The position numbers were made by a program, and so were the translations under genes. A DNA stretch of 23,422 nucleotides from JAVBNC01 sp031551765 (GTDB lineage Bacteria > Desulfobacterota > Desulfovibrionia > Desulfovibrionales > Desulfovibrionaceae): positions 1 through 23,422 of the forward strand of contig JAVBNC010000003.1 in assembly GCA_031551765.1 (NCBI GenBank), in the 5' to 3' direction. The notes beneath the pieces were generated by a model that did no database searches, was not told the origin of the DNA, and saw nothing but the letters and a program-made list of their open reading frames with translations. Shown here one piece after another: positions 7,674 through 15,157 of the stretch (positions within the stretch are counted from its first letter, which is position 1; every line of letters starts with the position of its first letter).

Positions 7674-8070
7674 TTGGAGGGGATGAAAGGCAATTTTGTC
7701 GAAGCCATCCAAGAGTGAGAGCAGGGCGCAATGCGGCACGTCCTGTGCCGCCCCCTACGGGCGTCGCTGCGCTCCGTGCGCAACCGCCTCCTGCGGTTGC
7801 GAGATCCCTGCGCCCGCCAAGGGCTGGCGCCCCTGGACCCCTGACAGGGTGACTATGGGAAATGGTGCGCGTCTGCCGTTCTGTTGACTCGGCACGTCCT
7901 GTGCCTCGCCCCTGCGGGGCGCCGGGGAGGACCCCGGCGGGCCATTTTGCTATCCTGCCCAATTGTCGCGCCACGGCGCTCACATACTGTCGGATGCGGG
8001 CTTGAATGGCCCAAAGAGGCAAAACAAATCGAAACGGCTCTCCGTCGCATCAACGGAGAGCCGTATTTTT
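7674..8070 (+). repeat. Dispersed intergenic repeat, copy 2 (longest)
   Basis: The unit opens 15 bases after the larA stop with GGCAATTTTGTCGAAGCCA (7689-7707). It continues with hairpin GCGGCACGTCCTGTGCCGC (7733-7751), hairpin GCAACCGC-CTCCT-GCGGTTGC (7780-7800), AGGGTGACTA (7846-7855) and a 22-base block (7866-7887). A second GGCACGTCCTGTGCC (7891-7905), GCCGGGG-AGGA-CCCCGGC (7921-7938) and a 29-base block (7961-7989) follow, and a terminator ends it. The second half matches copy 1 and the first half matches copy 3. No protein gene is supported here. Confidence 0.88.
8034..8070 (+). terminator. Terminator closing repeat copy 2, downstream of larA
   Basis: A perfect 12-bp stem, ACGGCTCTCCGT (8034-8045) with ACGGAGAGCCGT (8053-8064), has a seven-base loop and is followed by ATTTTT. 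It probably ends the larA transcript after passing through the repeat. It is similar in sequence and place to the terminator of copy 1. Confidence 0.85.
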
Positions 8071-8241
8071 CTTTGGTGTCAGCACAACCCGGCCCACAGG
8101 ACGTGGGCCTGCGGAGCGGCGGGGAGCCAGAAAAACATTTCACTACACGCAGGGAGCCGGGGATTCACTCCCCGGCGGCTGTCGCGCCTGCACAACACCC
8201 CGCCGCGAGAGGCCGCGTCCGCCAGGAAGGCGGACCGGCCG
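8071..8241. other. Intergenic stretch with two hairpins
   Basis: This stretch lies between the larA terminator and the leftward methyltransferase stop. It contains GGCCCAC-AGGAC-GTGGGCC (8091-8109), whose loop and closing bases match the hairpin of the dispersed repeats. It also contains GCCGGGGA-TTCAC-TCCCCGGC (8156-8176), which may weakly terminate the methyltransferase transcript. No gene is seen. Confidence 0.6.
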
Positions 8242-9249
8242 TCATCCCACAGTTGCGCTGATAACGCGGCACCCGTTGGGCAGGGGTATGTTCAGGGTTT
8301 GGGTGTCGCGCGCGCCCGCGGCGTGGAGCATGGCTTTGATTTCGCCTTCGGTGTAGGCTTGGCCTCTGTTGGTGCCCACGAGCATGTTCAGGCCGAAGAG
8401 GGCGGGGTGGAGCGGGCCGTTCCGGCCGTCGTCCAGGGTGAATTCCTGGATGAGGATGGTGCCGCCCTTGTCCAGGGCGGCGGCGGCTTTGGCCACGACG
8501 GAGGCGGCTTCTTCCGGGCCTTCGCAGCCGTGCAGGATCTGGGAGATCCAGACGGCGTCAAAGCCTTTGGGCACGGCGCCCAGCTCGAAGTCTCCGCCTT
8601 CAAAACTGATGCGGCTTTCCAGGCCGAAACGGCGGATGGTTTTTTCCGCGAACGGCCGGGTGGTGGGCTTGTCCATGACCACGGCGGAAAGCCGCGGGTT
8701 GGCCCGGCAGAAATAAATGGCGTAGGTGCCCGGCCCGCCGCCCAGGTCCAGCAGGCGCTTTTTGCCGGAAAGATCCACAGCGGCGGCAATGGCGTCCGCC
8801 TGCTGCACGGCCACGTTGAACATGCCCATGAGGAAATCTTCCCGTTCCTGCTCGCTGTCGGTGTCGGAGGAAGAGACGGCCCTGGTGGGCCTGCCCGTAC
8901 GCACGGCCTTGTCCAGTTCCGCCCAGCCGGGCATGAGCGAGTGGTGGTGCTGGATGATGAAACCGAGAAATTCCGGGGAATTGCGGGAGAGAAAGCGCAA
9001 CGCTTCCGGCGCGGCCCGCAGCGTGTCTCCTTCGCGGGCCATCAGGTCCATGGCCACCAGCGCGGTGATGAGCATGCCCAGAGCGCGGGGGTCGCAGTGG
9101 CGGGAAGCGGCCAGTTCGGGCACGCTTTTGGGGCCGCTTTCCAGGGCGGTGAACACGTCCAGTTTGACAGCCGCCTGCAGCGCGGCGCTGGCCCAATAAG
9201 CGCCGGAAAGCTTGAGCAGTTCCGGGGCGTTCCACGGTGTTTCGCGCAC
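8242..9249 (-). CDS. SAM-dependent O-methyltransferase-like protein
   Basis: The product is 335 residues with the two-domain layout of the acetylserotonin/hydroxyneurosporene O-methyltransferase family. The N-terminal winged-helix dimerisation part (about 10-90) has LLKLSGAYWASAALQAAVKLDVF and SVPELAASRHCDPRALGMLITAL. The Rossmann SAM domain follows, with motif I LDLGGGPG (167-174), the acidic D193 after strand 2, GGD (218-220) and H240 in ILHG, the usual position of the catalytic histidine. The start ATG 9249 has AGGAGGG just upstream. Its methyl acceptor is unknown; homologues act on quinone-like, tetrapyrrole and phenolic compounds. It stands alone, leftward, downstream of bacterioferritin but with its own candidate promoter. 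Confidence 0.85.
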   Translation of the reverse strand: MRETPWNAPELLKLSGAYWASAALQAAVKLDVFTALESGPKSVPELAASRHCDPRALGMLITALVAMDLMAREGDTLRAAPEALRFLSRNSPEFLGFIIQHHHSLMPGWAELDKAVRTGRPTRAVSSSDTDSEQEREDFLMGMFNVAVQQADAIAAAVDLSGKKRLLDLGGGPGTYAIYFCRANPRLSAVVMDKPTTRPFAEKTIRRFGLESRISFEGGDFELGAVPKGFDAVWISQILHGCEGPEEAASVVAKAAAALDKGGTILIQEFTLDDGRNGPLHPALFGLNMLVGTNRGQAYTEGEIKAMLHAAGARDTQTLNIPLPNGCRVISATVG

Positions 9250-9257
9250 GGGGCCCT

Positions 9258-9269
9258 CCTGACGTCAGG
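9258..9269. promoter_or_regulatory. 12-bp perfect palindrome overlapping the methyltransferase ribosome binding site
   Basis: CCTGACGTCAGG (9258-9269) is a perfect palindrome between the candidate -10 and the start codon. Its last bases on the minus strand are part of the AGGAGG ribosome binding site. This suits an operator or a small structure that hides the site. No regulator can be named. Confidence 0.4.
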
Positions 9270-9287
9270 GTATGAGGTGACGGCCTG

Positions 9288-9317
9288 AGTATATACTTTT
9301 GAAAGCCCGGAGAACAA
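9288..9317 (-). promoter_or_regulatory. Candidate promoter of the methyltransferase
   Basis: On the minus strand TTGTTC (9312-9317) and TATACT (9288-9293) are 18 bases apart. The -10 is good (five of six) and the -35 weak. It would start transcription about 30 bases before the start codon, upstream of the 9258-9269 palindrome. Confidence 0.4.
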
Positions 9318-9389
9318 GCCCCCGGCCTGGCGCGCCCTGGGTGGACGCGCGGCCGGAGGCTCGCGGTTTCAGCGGGGAAGCGCCGCGCG

Positions 9390-9950
9390 TTACGCAGAGG
9401 CGCCGCCGGCGGCCTGGTTCTGCACAAAGCCCTTGGTGGTTCCCCCGGTGGAGGCGGAAGTGCCGGCTATTTTGGAGAGGTAGGTGTCGCCCAGGTTTTT
9501 GATGTGCGAGGCGATGTTGTCGAAATAGGTATGGTGGATCTGCTCTTCGTCAATGACGGTTTCAAAGAGCTTCATGCTCACGGAATCGCCGCAGTCCCTA
9601 CAGACTGCGTAGAACTGGTTGTAGGCGTCAATGGTGTCTTCTTCCGTGGCGGCGTCAAAGGGATAGATCTTGCGCACGTCCTGGCCCTTTTGCAGGCCGC
9701 CCTTGGGGTCCGTGGTGGGGTCGCCGCCCAGTTCCTTGATGCGTTCGGCGAACATTTCCGCGTGGCGCATCTCGTCAATGGCAATGCGTTTCATGTTGGC
9801 CGCCAGCTCGCCGTAGTCGGCGTCGTCCAGGGTGTAGTGCTGGTTCATGTACTGGGTGATGGCAAACAGCTCCATGCTTCTGGCCTTGTTCAGCACTTCA
9901 ACGACCTTCTGCTTCCGCGAATCGCGGTCTTTTTTGCTTGAAACTGCCAT
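9390..9950 (-). CDS. bfr: Bacterioferritin (Desulfovibrio type)
   Basis: This iron-storage cage protein oxidises ferrous iron at a di-iron centre. The product is 186 residues, four-helix ferritin fold. From memory it closely resembles D. desulfuricans bacterioferritin (MNQHY, DYGELAANMK, IAIDEMRHAE, GSHIKNLGDTYL-like blocks). All six ferroxidase ligands are in place at a constant offset of four: E27, E60, H63, E103, E136 and H139. The haem axial methionine corresponds to M61. The D. desulfuricans protein binds iron-coproporphyrin III in place of haem b, which is likely here too but not visible in sequence. The start ATG 9950 has AGGAGA eight bases upstream. A TTGCCG/TATGGT pair (10006-10035, minus) may be its promoter. 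The C-terminal tail (GTSASTGGTTKG...GGASA) is flexible. Confidence 0.93.
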   Translation of the reverse strand: MAVSSKKDRDSRKQKVVEVLNKARSMELFAITQYMNQHYTLDDADYGELAANMKRIAIDEMRHAEMFAERIKELGGDPTTDPKGGLQKGQDVRKIYPFDAATEEDTIDAYNQFYAVCRDCGDSVSMKLFETVIDEEQIHHTYFDNIASHIKNLGDTYLSKIAGTSASTGGTTKGFVQNQAAGGASA

Positions 9951-10005
9951 GATCTGCGTCTCCTGCTAAAAGTGAAGAGATAGGGATCGCACAAGGGGAT
10001 ATCGT

Positions 10006-10035
10006 ACCATAGCATAGTTTTCACGATAGCGGCAA
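10006..10035 (-). promoter_or_regulatory. Candidate promoter of bfr
   Basis: On the minus strand TTGCCG (10030-10035) and TATGGT (10006-10011) are separated by 18 bases, each with four consensus matches. It lies about 55 bases before the bfr start. I see no clear Fur-type palindrome. Confidence 0.35.
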
Positions 10036-10053
10036 GACTATGAGAGCGTGTTG

Positions 10054-10094
10054 GGGCTGTTTAGTTGTCGAAGCCAATTAATTAGAAACAGCCC
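10054..10094. repeat. Dispersed repeat fragment inside a hairpin (copy 4)
   Basis: GGGCTGTTT (10054-10062) pairs with AAACAGCCC (10086-10094), and the loop carries AGTTGTCGAAGCCAATTAA (10063-10081). These 19 bases are identical to 21797-21815. It sits directly beside the tetR stop codon, with the core in the opposite direction to tetR. It may act as a structured 3' end, but no T tract follows on either strand. Confidence 0.75.
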
Positions 10095-10700
10095 TTACGG
10101 CTTAAGCGCGCGCGAGCAGAAGAGGACCAGCGAATCCGGCAGGGAGGCGCTGGGGCTGATGAAGCTGAAGTGCACCCCGCGCGCCAGGCCGATAATCAGG
10201 GCCAGGATAAGGGAGGCGGTGTCCGCGCCGTTGCAGGCGGGGGTGATGGAGCCGTCGCGTTGCCCTTCCTCGATGGCGTTTTGCAGGCAGGCGATAAGAA
10301 AGGAATAGGTGCCCTTAATGCTCTGGCTGGCCTGGGCGTCGCCACCGAATTGGGTGGAGGCTTCCCGGAAAATGATACTGAACTCTTCCTTGTGCTGGGT
10401 GGCGAAGGCGTAATAGCCGCGCACGGTGGAAAGCACGCGCTCGTAGCCGCGTTCTTTGCCGCTGGGGGCCAGGTAGCGCTCCAGGCCCCGCATGAGATGG
10501 TCGCGCACCCGTTCCAGCAGGGCCAGAAGCACGTCTTCCTTGGATTTGAAGTGGCGGAACAGCGTGCCTTCCGCAATGCCCGCCTTGCGGGCCAGGGCGC
10601 TGGTGGTGGAGCGGGCGTAACCCTGTTCGGCGAACAGCTCCAGCGCCGCCCGCAAAATGTCGTCGTTCACCGACCGCGTGCTTTTCGCGTGTGCGCTCAT
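10095..10700 (-). CDS. TetR/AcrR family transcriptional regulator
   Basis: The product is 201 residues, normal for the family. The N-terminal DNA-binding domain shows the usual pattern: DDILRAALELFAEQGY then the helix-turn-helix STTSALARKAGIAEGTLFRHF (about 31-51) and KSKEDVLLALL. The C-terminal ligand domain is unique to each member and gives no substrate clue. It lies between bfr and the large sensor gene, all leftward, with no divergent target gene, so its target cannot be named from context; autoregulation is possible. The ribosome binding site is weak. The 200 bases upstream (10701-10903) hold only the hairpins of repeat copy 5 and the 3' end of the sensor transcript. Confidence 0.9.
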   Translation of the reverse strand: MSAHAKSTRSVNDDILRAALELFAEQGYARSTTSALARKAGIAEGTLFRHFKSKEDVLLALLERVRDHLMRGLERYLAPSGKERGYERVLSTVRGYYAFATQHKEEFSIIFREASTQFGGDAQASQSIKGTYSFLIACLQNAIEEGQRDGSITPACNGADTASLILALIIGLARGVHFSFISPSASLPDSLVLFCSRALKP

Positions 10701-10803
10701 GCGCTGTCCCGGCCGCCGTGCTCCGGCGTTTTAGGGCATTTTACCCTTGAAGTTATAGTAGCGGAAAAAAAGCCCTGGCCTTGTGAAGCTAAACGTAACA
10801 AGC

Positions 10804-10852
10804 GCCCGCGAGATCAGCGTGAGCGGGCTCAATGCGGCACGTCCTGTGCCGC
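10804..10852 (-). repeat. Hairpin fragment of the dispersed repeat (copy 5), possible terminator of the sensor gene
   Basis: GCGGCACGTCCTGTGCCGC (10834-10852) is identical to hairpins at 7733-7751 and 21836-21854. Next to it GCCCGC (10804-10809) pairs with GCGGGC (10823-10828). On the minus strand the pair lies 50-100 bases after the stop of the large sensor gene, and is followed by T-rich GCTTGTTACGTTT. It may end that transcript, though the T run is interrupted. Confidence 0.6.
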
Positions 10853-10903
10853 CCTTCTATGCGACAGCCCGCCGTTAAGCGGCAATCTCAAAGCAAAAGT
10901 GTT

Positions 10904-13900
10904 CTACTGCGTATCCCGGTGGCAGGCACGCAGGGCTTCTTTGTAGCGTTCGGTCAGGGCCACCAGTTCGCCAAGCAGCTCGGCCACGGCTTCGGCATCG
11001 TCGGCCGCCGCCGCCCGCTCCACGCAGCGGGCCACCCGCTCCAGGTTTTCCAGGCCAAAGGCGGCAGCCTTGCCCGACAGGCGTTCCGCCGCATCCTGCA
11101 CCAGCAGGCAGCTTTTTTCCTCCTGGCCGTGCTGCGCGTCCTTGATCATGTCGCTCAGGGTGTAAATAAGCCCGGGGGCAAAGGGCAGCATGTCCGCGTA
11201 GACCGAATCGTTCAGGCCGGGCAGGGGCAGCTTGTTGGGCTTGGGGTCGCGCGAGGTGATACGCACCACGGGCTGGCTTTCCGGAGTCTTGGGTTGGGCC
11301 GGGGCTTCGGGTGCCACCGGGGGAGCCTCAGGTGCCGCCGGGGCCGGTCCGGGCGGGCTTTCTTGGATGGCGGCGCGCGGCGCGGGCGGCCTCACGCGCA
11401 CCACCACAGGCGCGGGCCGGGGCGCTGACACGCGCGGGGCCTCGGGCTGTTTTTCCAAAGCGGGAAGAGACGCGGGCTCCTGCCGCACGGTCACGGCGAC
11501 AGGGGATGGGGCGACGACGGGGGCCGGGGTTTCACGGCTCTCCTCTTCTTCCCGGTCGGGGTCTATGTCCGTAATGATCAGATCCAGCAGGGGCAGCTCG
11601 CGTACGGCCGCGCTGGGGGCTTCCGCCTCGCCGGAGGGGGGCGCGGCGGGCGCGCGTTCCGGCTCTGGTTCCCGCGCCGGGGCGGCCGGGGAAAGCGTTT
11701 CCGCCTGCGGGGGCATCAGGTCTTTGGGGTCCAGGCCCAGGGCCACAAGCTCCGACTCGGCCAGTTGAGCAGCCGCCGGGGCCGCTTCCGGCATGGAAGG
11801 CGGCGCGAGCCTGGACTGGAACGCCTGTCCCGGGGTGGAGGGCGTTTTTTCCTCAACCGGGGCCCGGCCTTCAGAGCTGTCTTCATGGGGTGCCAGAGCG
11901 AGGACGGCTTCTTGCAGCAACTCCCTGGTAAAGGGTTTGACCAGAGCGGCGTCGCACCCGGAGGCGCGCAGGCGTTCCGACTGCAGATCGTGCGCGGTGA
12001 GGGCCAGCGTGGCCGTGCGCGGCAGGGAACGGGCCGCTTCCAGGCGGCGGAGTTCCGCTATGGCGGCGGCGATGTCCGTTTCCGGCATGTCCGCGTCAAA
12101 GATCACCAGGCCGGAAGGGCTGCGGCCATATAAGGCCAGGGCGGAAGCGACACTGTCCGCTTCCAGCAGGGTGTGGGGCAAATCGCTCAGGTACTGGGCG
12201 CGCAGCCGCCTGCTGCCCGCGGCCATGTCCGCCAGGATGATGCGTTCCCTCAGCCAGGGTTCCTGTTCCCCCGCCTCTTGCTCTTCTTCCAGAGACAGGG
12301 CCGTGACCGCCAGGGGTTGCAGGCCGGGCGCAAGGGGTTGCGCGCCGTCCACGGAAAAGGCGGAAAAGGCGGGAGAGGGGGCGAGCGACAGGGGTTCCAG
12401 ATCCGGTTCCGGCAGTGCCTGGTCGGACAGACTTTGGCCCGGTAATCTTTGACCGGGCAGCATTTGCTCCGGCAGCGGCTGGTCCGGGAGCGACTCCAGG
12501 ACCAGCGCCTGTTCCGCCTCCAGATTCCCTTCCGCGCCGGGCAGGGCAAAGTGCATGGAAAACACCACGCTCATGTCGCCGTCCTGGGTGTGGTCCAGGC
12601 TGAAAAAGCCGCCGCAGCGGTCCGCCAGGGCCCAGATGCGGCCCACGGCCGTGAGGTCCCAGGGCCGTATGGCCGCGCCGCCGCCGCGTATGCTGAGGGC
12701 GAACACCAGGTGGCCGGGGTCCGCGTTGGCGGGCAGGCCGCGCACGGTCAGTTCCACCGTGCCCCTGGCCGTGGCGCGCACCGCGCCGCGCAGCAGCAGC
12801 GTGAGCGCTTCCCCTAACAGCTCGTCCTCGCCTTCATAATATTGCGCGATATGCGGGGAAACGTGCCAGGAAAGGCCCAGGCCCTTTTCCTCGGCCAGGT
12901 CCTCCACCGCCGCGTGTGTTTCCTTGAGCAGGCGGAAAAGGTCGAAAAGGCGCTTTTCCTCGGCCGGGGGATGCTCTTCGGCCAGCGGGTCCAGGCTGCT
13001 TTGCGGCAGGACGGCGGCAGCCGGTTCCGGCGCGGGAAGCGGTTCGGCCACGGAAACCGGGGCGGGAAGCGGCTCGGCCACGGTAAAGGAAGCGGAAAGC
13101 GGCGCGGCCGAGGCGGGTTCCGTGGCTTCCGTGAGCGGCTTTTCCGGCACGGAATGGACGGGCTCGTCGGGCTTGGGCGTTTCCACGGCGGAGAAAACGG
13201 GCTTTTTCCCGGTCTGGGTGCCCATCGGGGGCAGGGACCAGGGCTTGGGTTCCTGGGGCTGCGGCGGGGTCTGTTCCGCATGCTTTTCCGGCAGGGGCAA
13301 ATCGGCCGGGGGGGCGGCGGGTTCCGTTTCAGCCGATGGCGTCGCGGCGGGTTCCGCGTGGAGCGCTTCCGCTCCGGCCGCCTTGATTTCGGTCAATTGA
13401 GCGGAAGGGGCTTCGGGATTGGGGCAGGGGGCCAGGAGAGAGCCGCCCGCCAGGGAGCCGAATTCCGCGCAAGGCTCTTCTTTTTCCTTGGTCAGGCGCG
13501 AAAGTTCGGCAAAAGACCGGGCGGTATCGTCCGCGTCCGGGTCCTGGGCGGCGGCTTTGCTGGTGGAAGCGTCCCAGGGCGGGGTGAAATCCAGAATGGG
13601 CCGCTGGGCCTCGGAAGCCTGAAACACGGAGGCGGGCGCGCCCAGGGGAAGCGTTTCGCTTTCGCGGGCCGGGGGTTCCGCTTCCGCGTCCGTTCCGGAG
13701 GCGGCCTTGTCCCGCTCTTCCTTCAGCCTGTCCAGGGTTTCGGGGCGGCAGTCATCGTGCAGCACCAGGCCGGGGGTTTTCTCGGTCCAGGCTTCATCCG
13801 CGCATTCCGCTGCCGCTTCTTCCCTGGCGGAGGAAGCCAGGGCCAGGGCCAGGCAGCCGAACGCCATGCCCCAGACGTGGCCGGAAGCCCCCAGCAGCGG

Positions 13901-14983
13901 GGGCGTGGCGTTGGCAAGCTCCAGAAAGGAGGCGGCAACGCCCAGCACCGGGGCGAGGCAGGCCGCGAAAAAGGCCAGCGCGCCGGGCAGGCGGCGGGAA
14001 AGGCAGGCCATGGCCACCAGAAAAAGGGGCAGCAGCAGCACGGGCCACAGGGCCAGGTAGCGGCCCAGCCAGGCCAGGCCCGGGGCCAGGGGCGCCAGCG
14101 CCAGGGCCGCGCCCAGCGCGGGCAGCAGCCGCAGAAACAGGTCCGGTCCGGTTGCGTGCTGCGGGGTTTGCAAAAGGTGGCGGCCCACGTGCGGCAGCAG
14201 CATGAGCATGAAGCCGGGCGAGAGCAGGGCGCAGAGCATTTTTGGGGAAACCGGCCCCACGGCGGCTCCGGCCGGGAACAGCGCCTGGAGCAGGGCCGCG
14301 CCGGTGAGCAGCGCGGCCCAGATGCGCCACTGCGCCTGTTCGCGCATGGCGCGCAGCAGGCTCATGATCAGAGCGGCGGCCAGCAGGGCCGGGAGCAGCA
14401 GGTCCATGGGCAGCGAAGCGGGCTTATGGAAAGCCGCCGCCTGCAAAGTGGGGCTGAACCAGGGGCTGGGCGGCCCGTCCAGGCGCAGATATACCGTGGC
14501 CGGGACCAGGCCCGGGGAAGGCAGGGAAAAGATGACGTGCGCGGAAGAATCCTCGCTTTGCCAGAGCCTGGCGTCGCCGCCCGGCGCGCTGGCGCGCATG
14601 GAAAAGAGCCGGGTGGTGCCGGGCAGGTCGCGGCCCAGGTCCAAGAGCAGGCGCGAATCTTCTTCCGTTCCGCCCGGGGAGGCGGCCCTAGCCAGGGAGA
14701 GGCGCAGCCACACCGGCCCGCTGTACTCGCGGGGGACGCCCTGGGAGAGCGGCCGGTAGCGCTCGGCCCGGGCGGGGGAAGCCGCCTGGTCGATGGTCAG
14801 CTGCGCGGCGGCGTCCGGCAGAAACTCCAGATAGGAAGCGAGCGGCACGGCCTTGGGCGTTTCTTCCACCCGCAGGACGGAGGCGCGGGCGGGCGTCCAC
14901 AGCAGTGCGAGCGCCAGCAGCGAAACGCAGACCAGAAAGCGCGGGAATACGGGCAGGGTCGGGCGGAAACGGTATGGGCTCAT
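10904..14983 (-). CDS. Large 7TMR-DISM hybrid sensor protein with degenerate kinase and HPt domains
   Basis: The product is 1359 residues from ATG 14983 (GAAGAG upstream; a GTG at 14989 is also possible). Order of parts: signal peptide (to about 34); periplasmic 7TMR-DISM sensing domain (about 35-185, with VWLRLSL and YLRLDGP); a block of about seven membrane helices (193-385); a long Pro/Ala/Glu-rich linker; a HATPase-like domain (about 679-815); a second linker with LPxQx repeats; a receiver domain (about 915-1030); a third linker; and a C-terminal HPt-like helical domain (about 1258-1355). The receiver keeps D963 (FDADMP), T996 and K1016 (VKPF). The ATPase part lacks the N-box asparagines (L729, G733) and the G1 aspartate (R766), and no HisKA histidine box is visible. 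The HPt histidine is E1300 (AERLSGKAAAFG where AHxLKGxAxxxG is normal). It may be a signalling scaffold or phosphate sink. Confidence 0.8.
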   Translation of the reverse strand: MSPYRFRPTLPVFPRFLVCVSLLALALLWTPARASVLRVEETPKAVPLASYLEFLPDAAAQLTIDQAASPARAERYRPLSQGVPREYSGPVWLRLSLARAASPGGTEEDSRLLLDLGRDLPGTTRLFSMRASAPGGDARLWQSEDSSAHVIFSLPSPGLVPATVYLRLDGPPSPWFSPTLQAAAFHKPASLPMDLLLPALLAAALIMSLLRAMREQAQWRIWAALLTGAALLQALFPAGAAVGPVSPKMLCALLSPGFMLMLLPHVGRHLLQTPQHATGPDLFLRLLPALGAALALAPLAPGLAWLGRYLALWPVLLLPLFLVAMACLSRRLPGALAFFAACLAPVLGVAASFLELANATPPLLGASGHVWGMAFGCLALALASSAREEAAAECADEAWTEKTPGLVLHDDCRPETLDRLKEERDKAASGTDAEAEPPARESETLPLGAPASVFQASEAQRPILDFTPPWDASTSKAAAQDPDADDTARSFAELSRLTKEKEEPCAEFGSLAGGSLLAPCPNPEAPSAQLTEIKAAGAEALHAEPAATPSAETEPAAPPADLPLPEKHAEQTPPQPQEPKPWSLPPMGTQTGKKPVFSAVETPKPDEPVHSVPEKPLTEATEPASAAPLSASFTVAEPLPAPVSVAEPLPAPEPAAAVLPQSSLDPLAEEHPPAEEKRLFDLFRLLKETHAAVEDLAEEKGLGLSWHVSPHIAQYYEGEDELLGEALTLLLRGAVRATARGTVELTVRGLPANADPGHLVFALSIRGGGAAIRPWDLTAVGRIWALADRCGGFFSLDHTQDGDMSVVFSMHFALPGAEGNLEAEQALVLESLPDQPLPEQMLPGQRLPGQSLSDQALPEPDLEPLSLAPSPAFSAFSVDGAQPLAPGLQPLAVTALSLEEEQEAGEQEPWLRERIILADMAAGSRRLRAQYLSDLPHTLLEADSVASALALYGRSPSGLVIFDADMPETDIAAAIAELRRLEAARSLPRTATLALTAHDLQSERLRASGCDAALVKPFTRELLQEAVLALAPHEDSSEGRAPVEEKTPSTPGQAFQSRLAPPSMPEAAPAAAQLAESELVALGLDPKDLMPPQAETLSPAAPAREPEPERAPAAPPSGEAEAPSAAVRELPLLDLIITDIDPDREEEESRETPAPVVAPSPVAVTVRQEPASLPALEKQPEAPRVSAPRPAPVVVRVRPPAPRAAIQESPPGPAPAAPEAPPVAPEAPAQPKTPESQPVVRITSRDPKPNKLPLPGLNDSVYADMLPFAPGLIYTLSDMIKDAQHGQEEKSCLLVQDAAERLSGKAAAFGLENLERVARCVERAAAADDAEAVAELLGELVALTERYKEALRACHRDTQ
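12395..12490 (-). repeat. Tandem 15-base repeat inside the sensor gene (LPxQx units)
   Basis: Residues 832-863 read as six pentads of the pattern L-P-x-Q-x (LPDQP, LPEQM, LPGQR, LPGQS, LSDQA, LPEPD), encoded by imperfect 15-base tandem repeats. They form a flexible linker between the ATPase-like part and the receiver domain. A second short duplication, VAEPLPAP twice, lies at about residues 635-652. Confidence 0.8.
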
Positions 14984-15105
14984 AAGCACTCTTCACGCGG
15001 CGCAAACCGGCACGCTTAAGGGTAGGGGAACCGGGCTTCCGGTTCCGGCAAAGGAAATTCAGCGCTCCTGTGGCAGGGAGCGCGTCCTACGGCTTTCTAT
15101 AACGT

Positions 15106-15150
15106 AAAAACATGAAAACAGGCAAACAGCGCGAGCCGTTTCGCCTGTTT
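15106..15150 (-). terminator. Terminator after the TPR gene
   Basis: On the minus strand AAACAGGC (15143-15150) pairs with GCCTGTTT (15116-15123), extended inwards by AAAC/GTTT with a one-base bulge. TTCATGTTTTT follows. It begins eight bases after the TPR stop codon, separating it from the sensor gene. A further hairpin GCGCTCC/GGAGCGC (15062-15083) lies in the sensor leader. Confidence 0.6.
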
Positions 15151-15157
15151 CCGCGTT

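Noticed and set aside
7674..8241. Possible small protein genes in the larA-methyltransferase gap
   Set aside because: Open frames run through repeat hairpins present elsewhere in other frames, and none has a family match or ribosome site.
12842..15019. 725-codon open frame on the plus strand opposite the sensor gene
   Set aside because: Its translation is a low-complexity Gly/Arg/Gln mirror of the sensor's codon pattern; the minus-strand protein has clear domains and a ribosome site.
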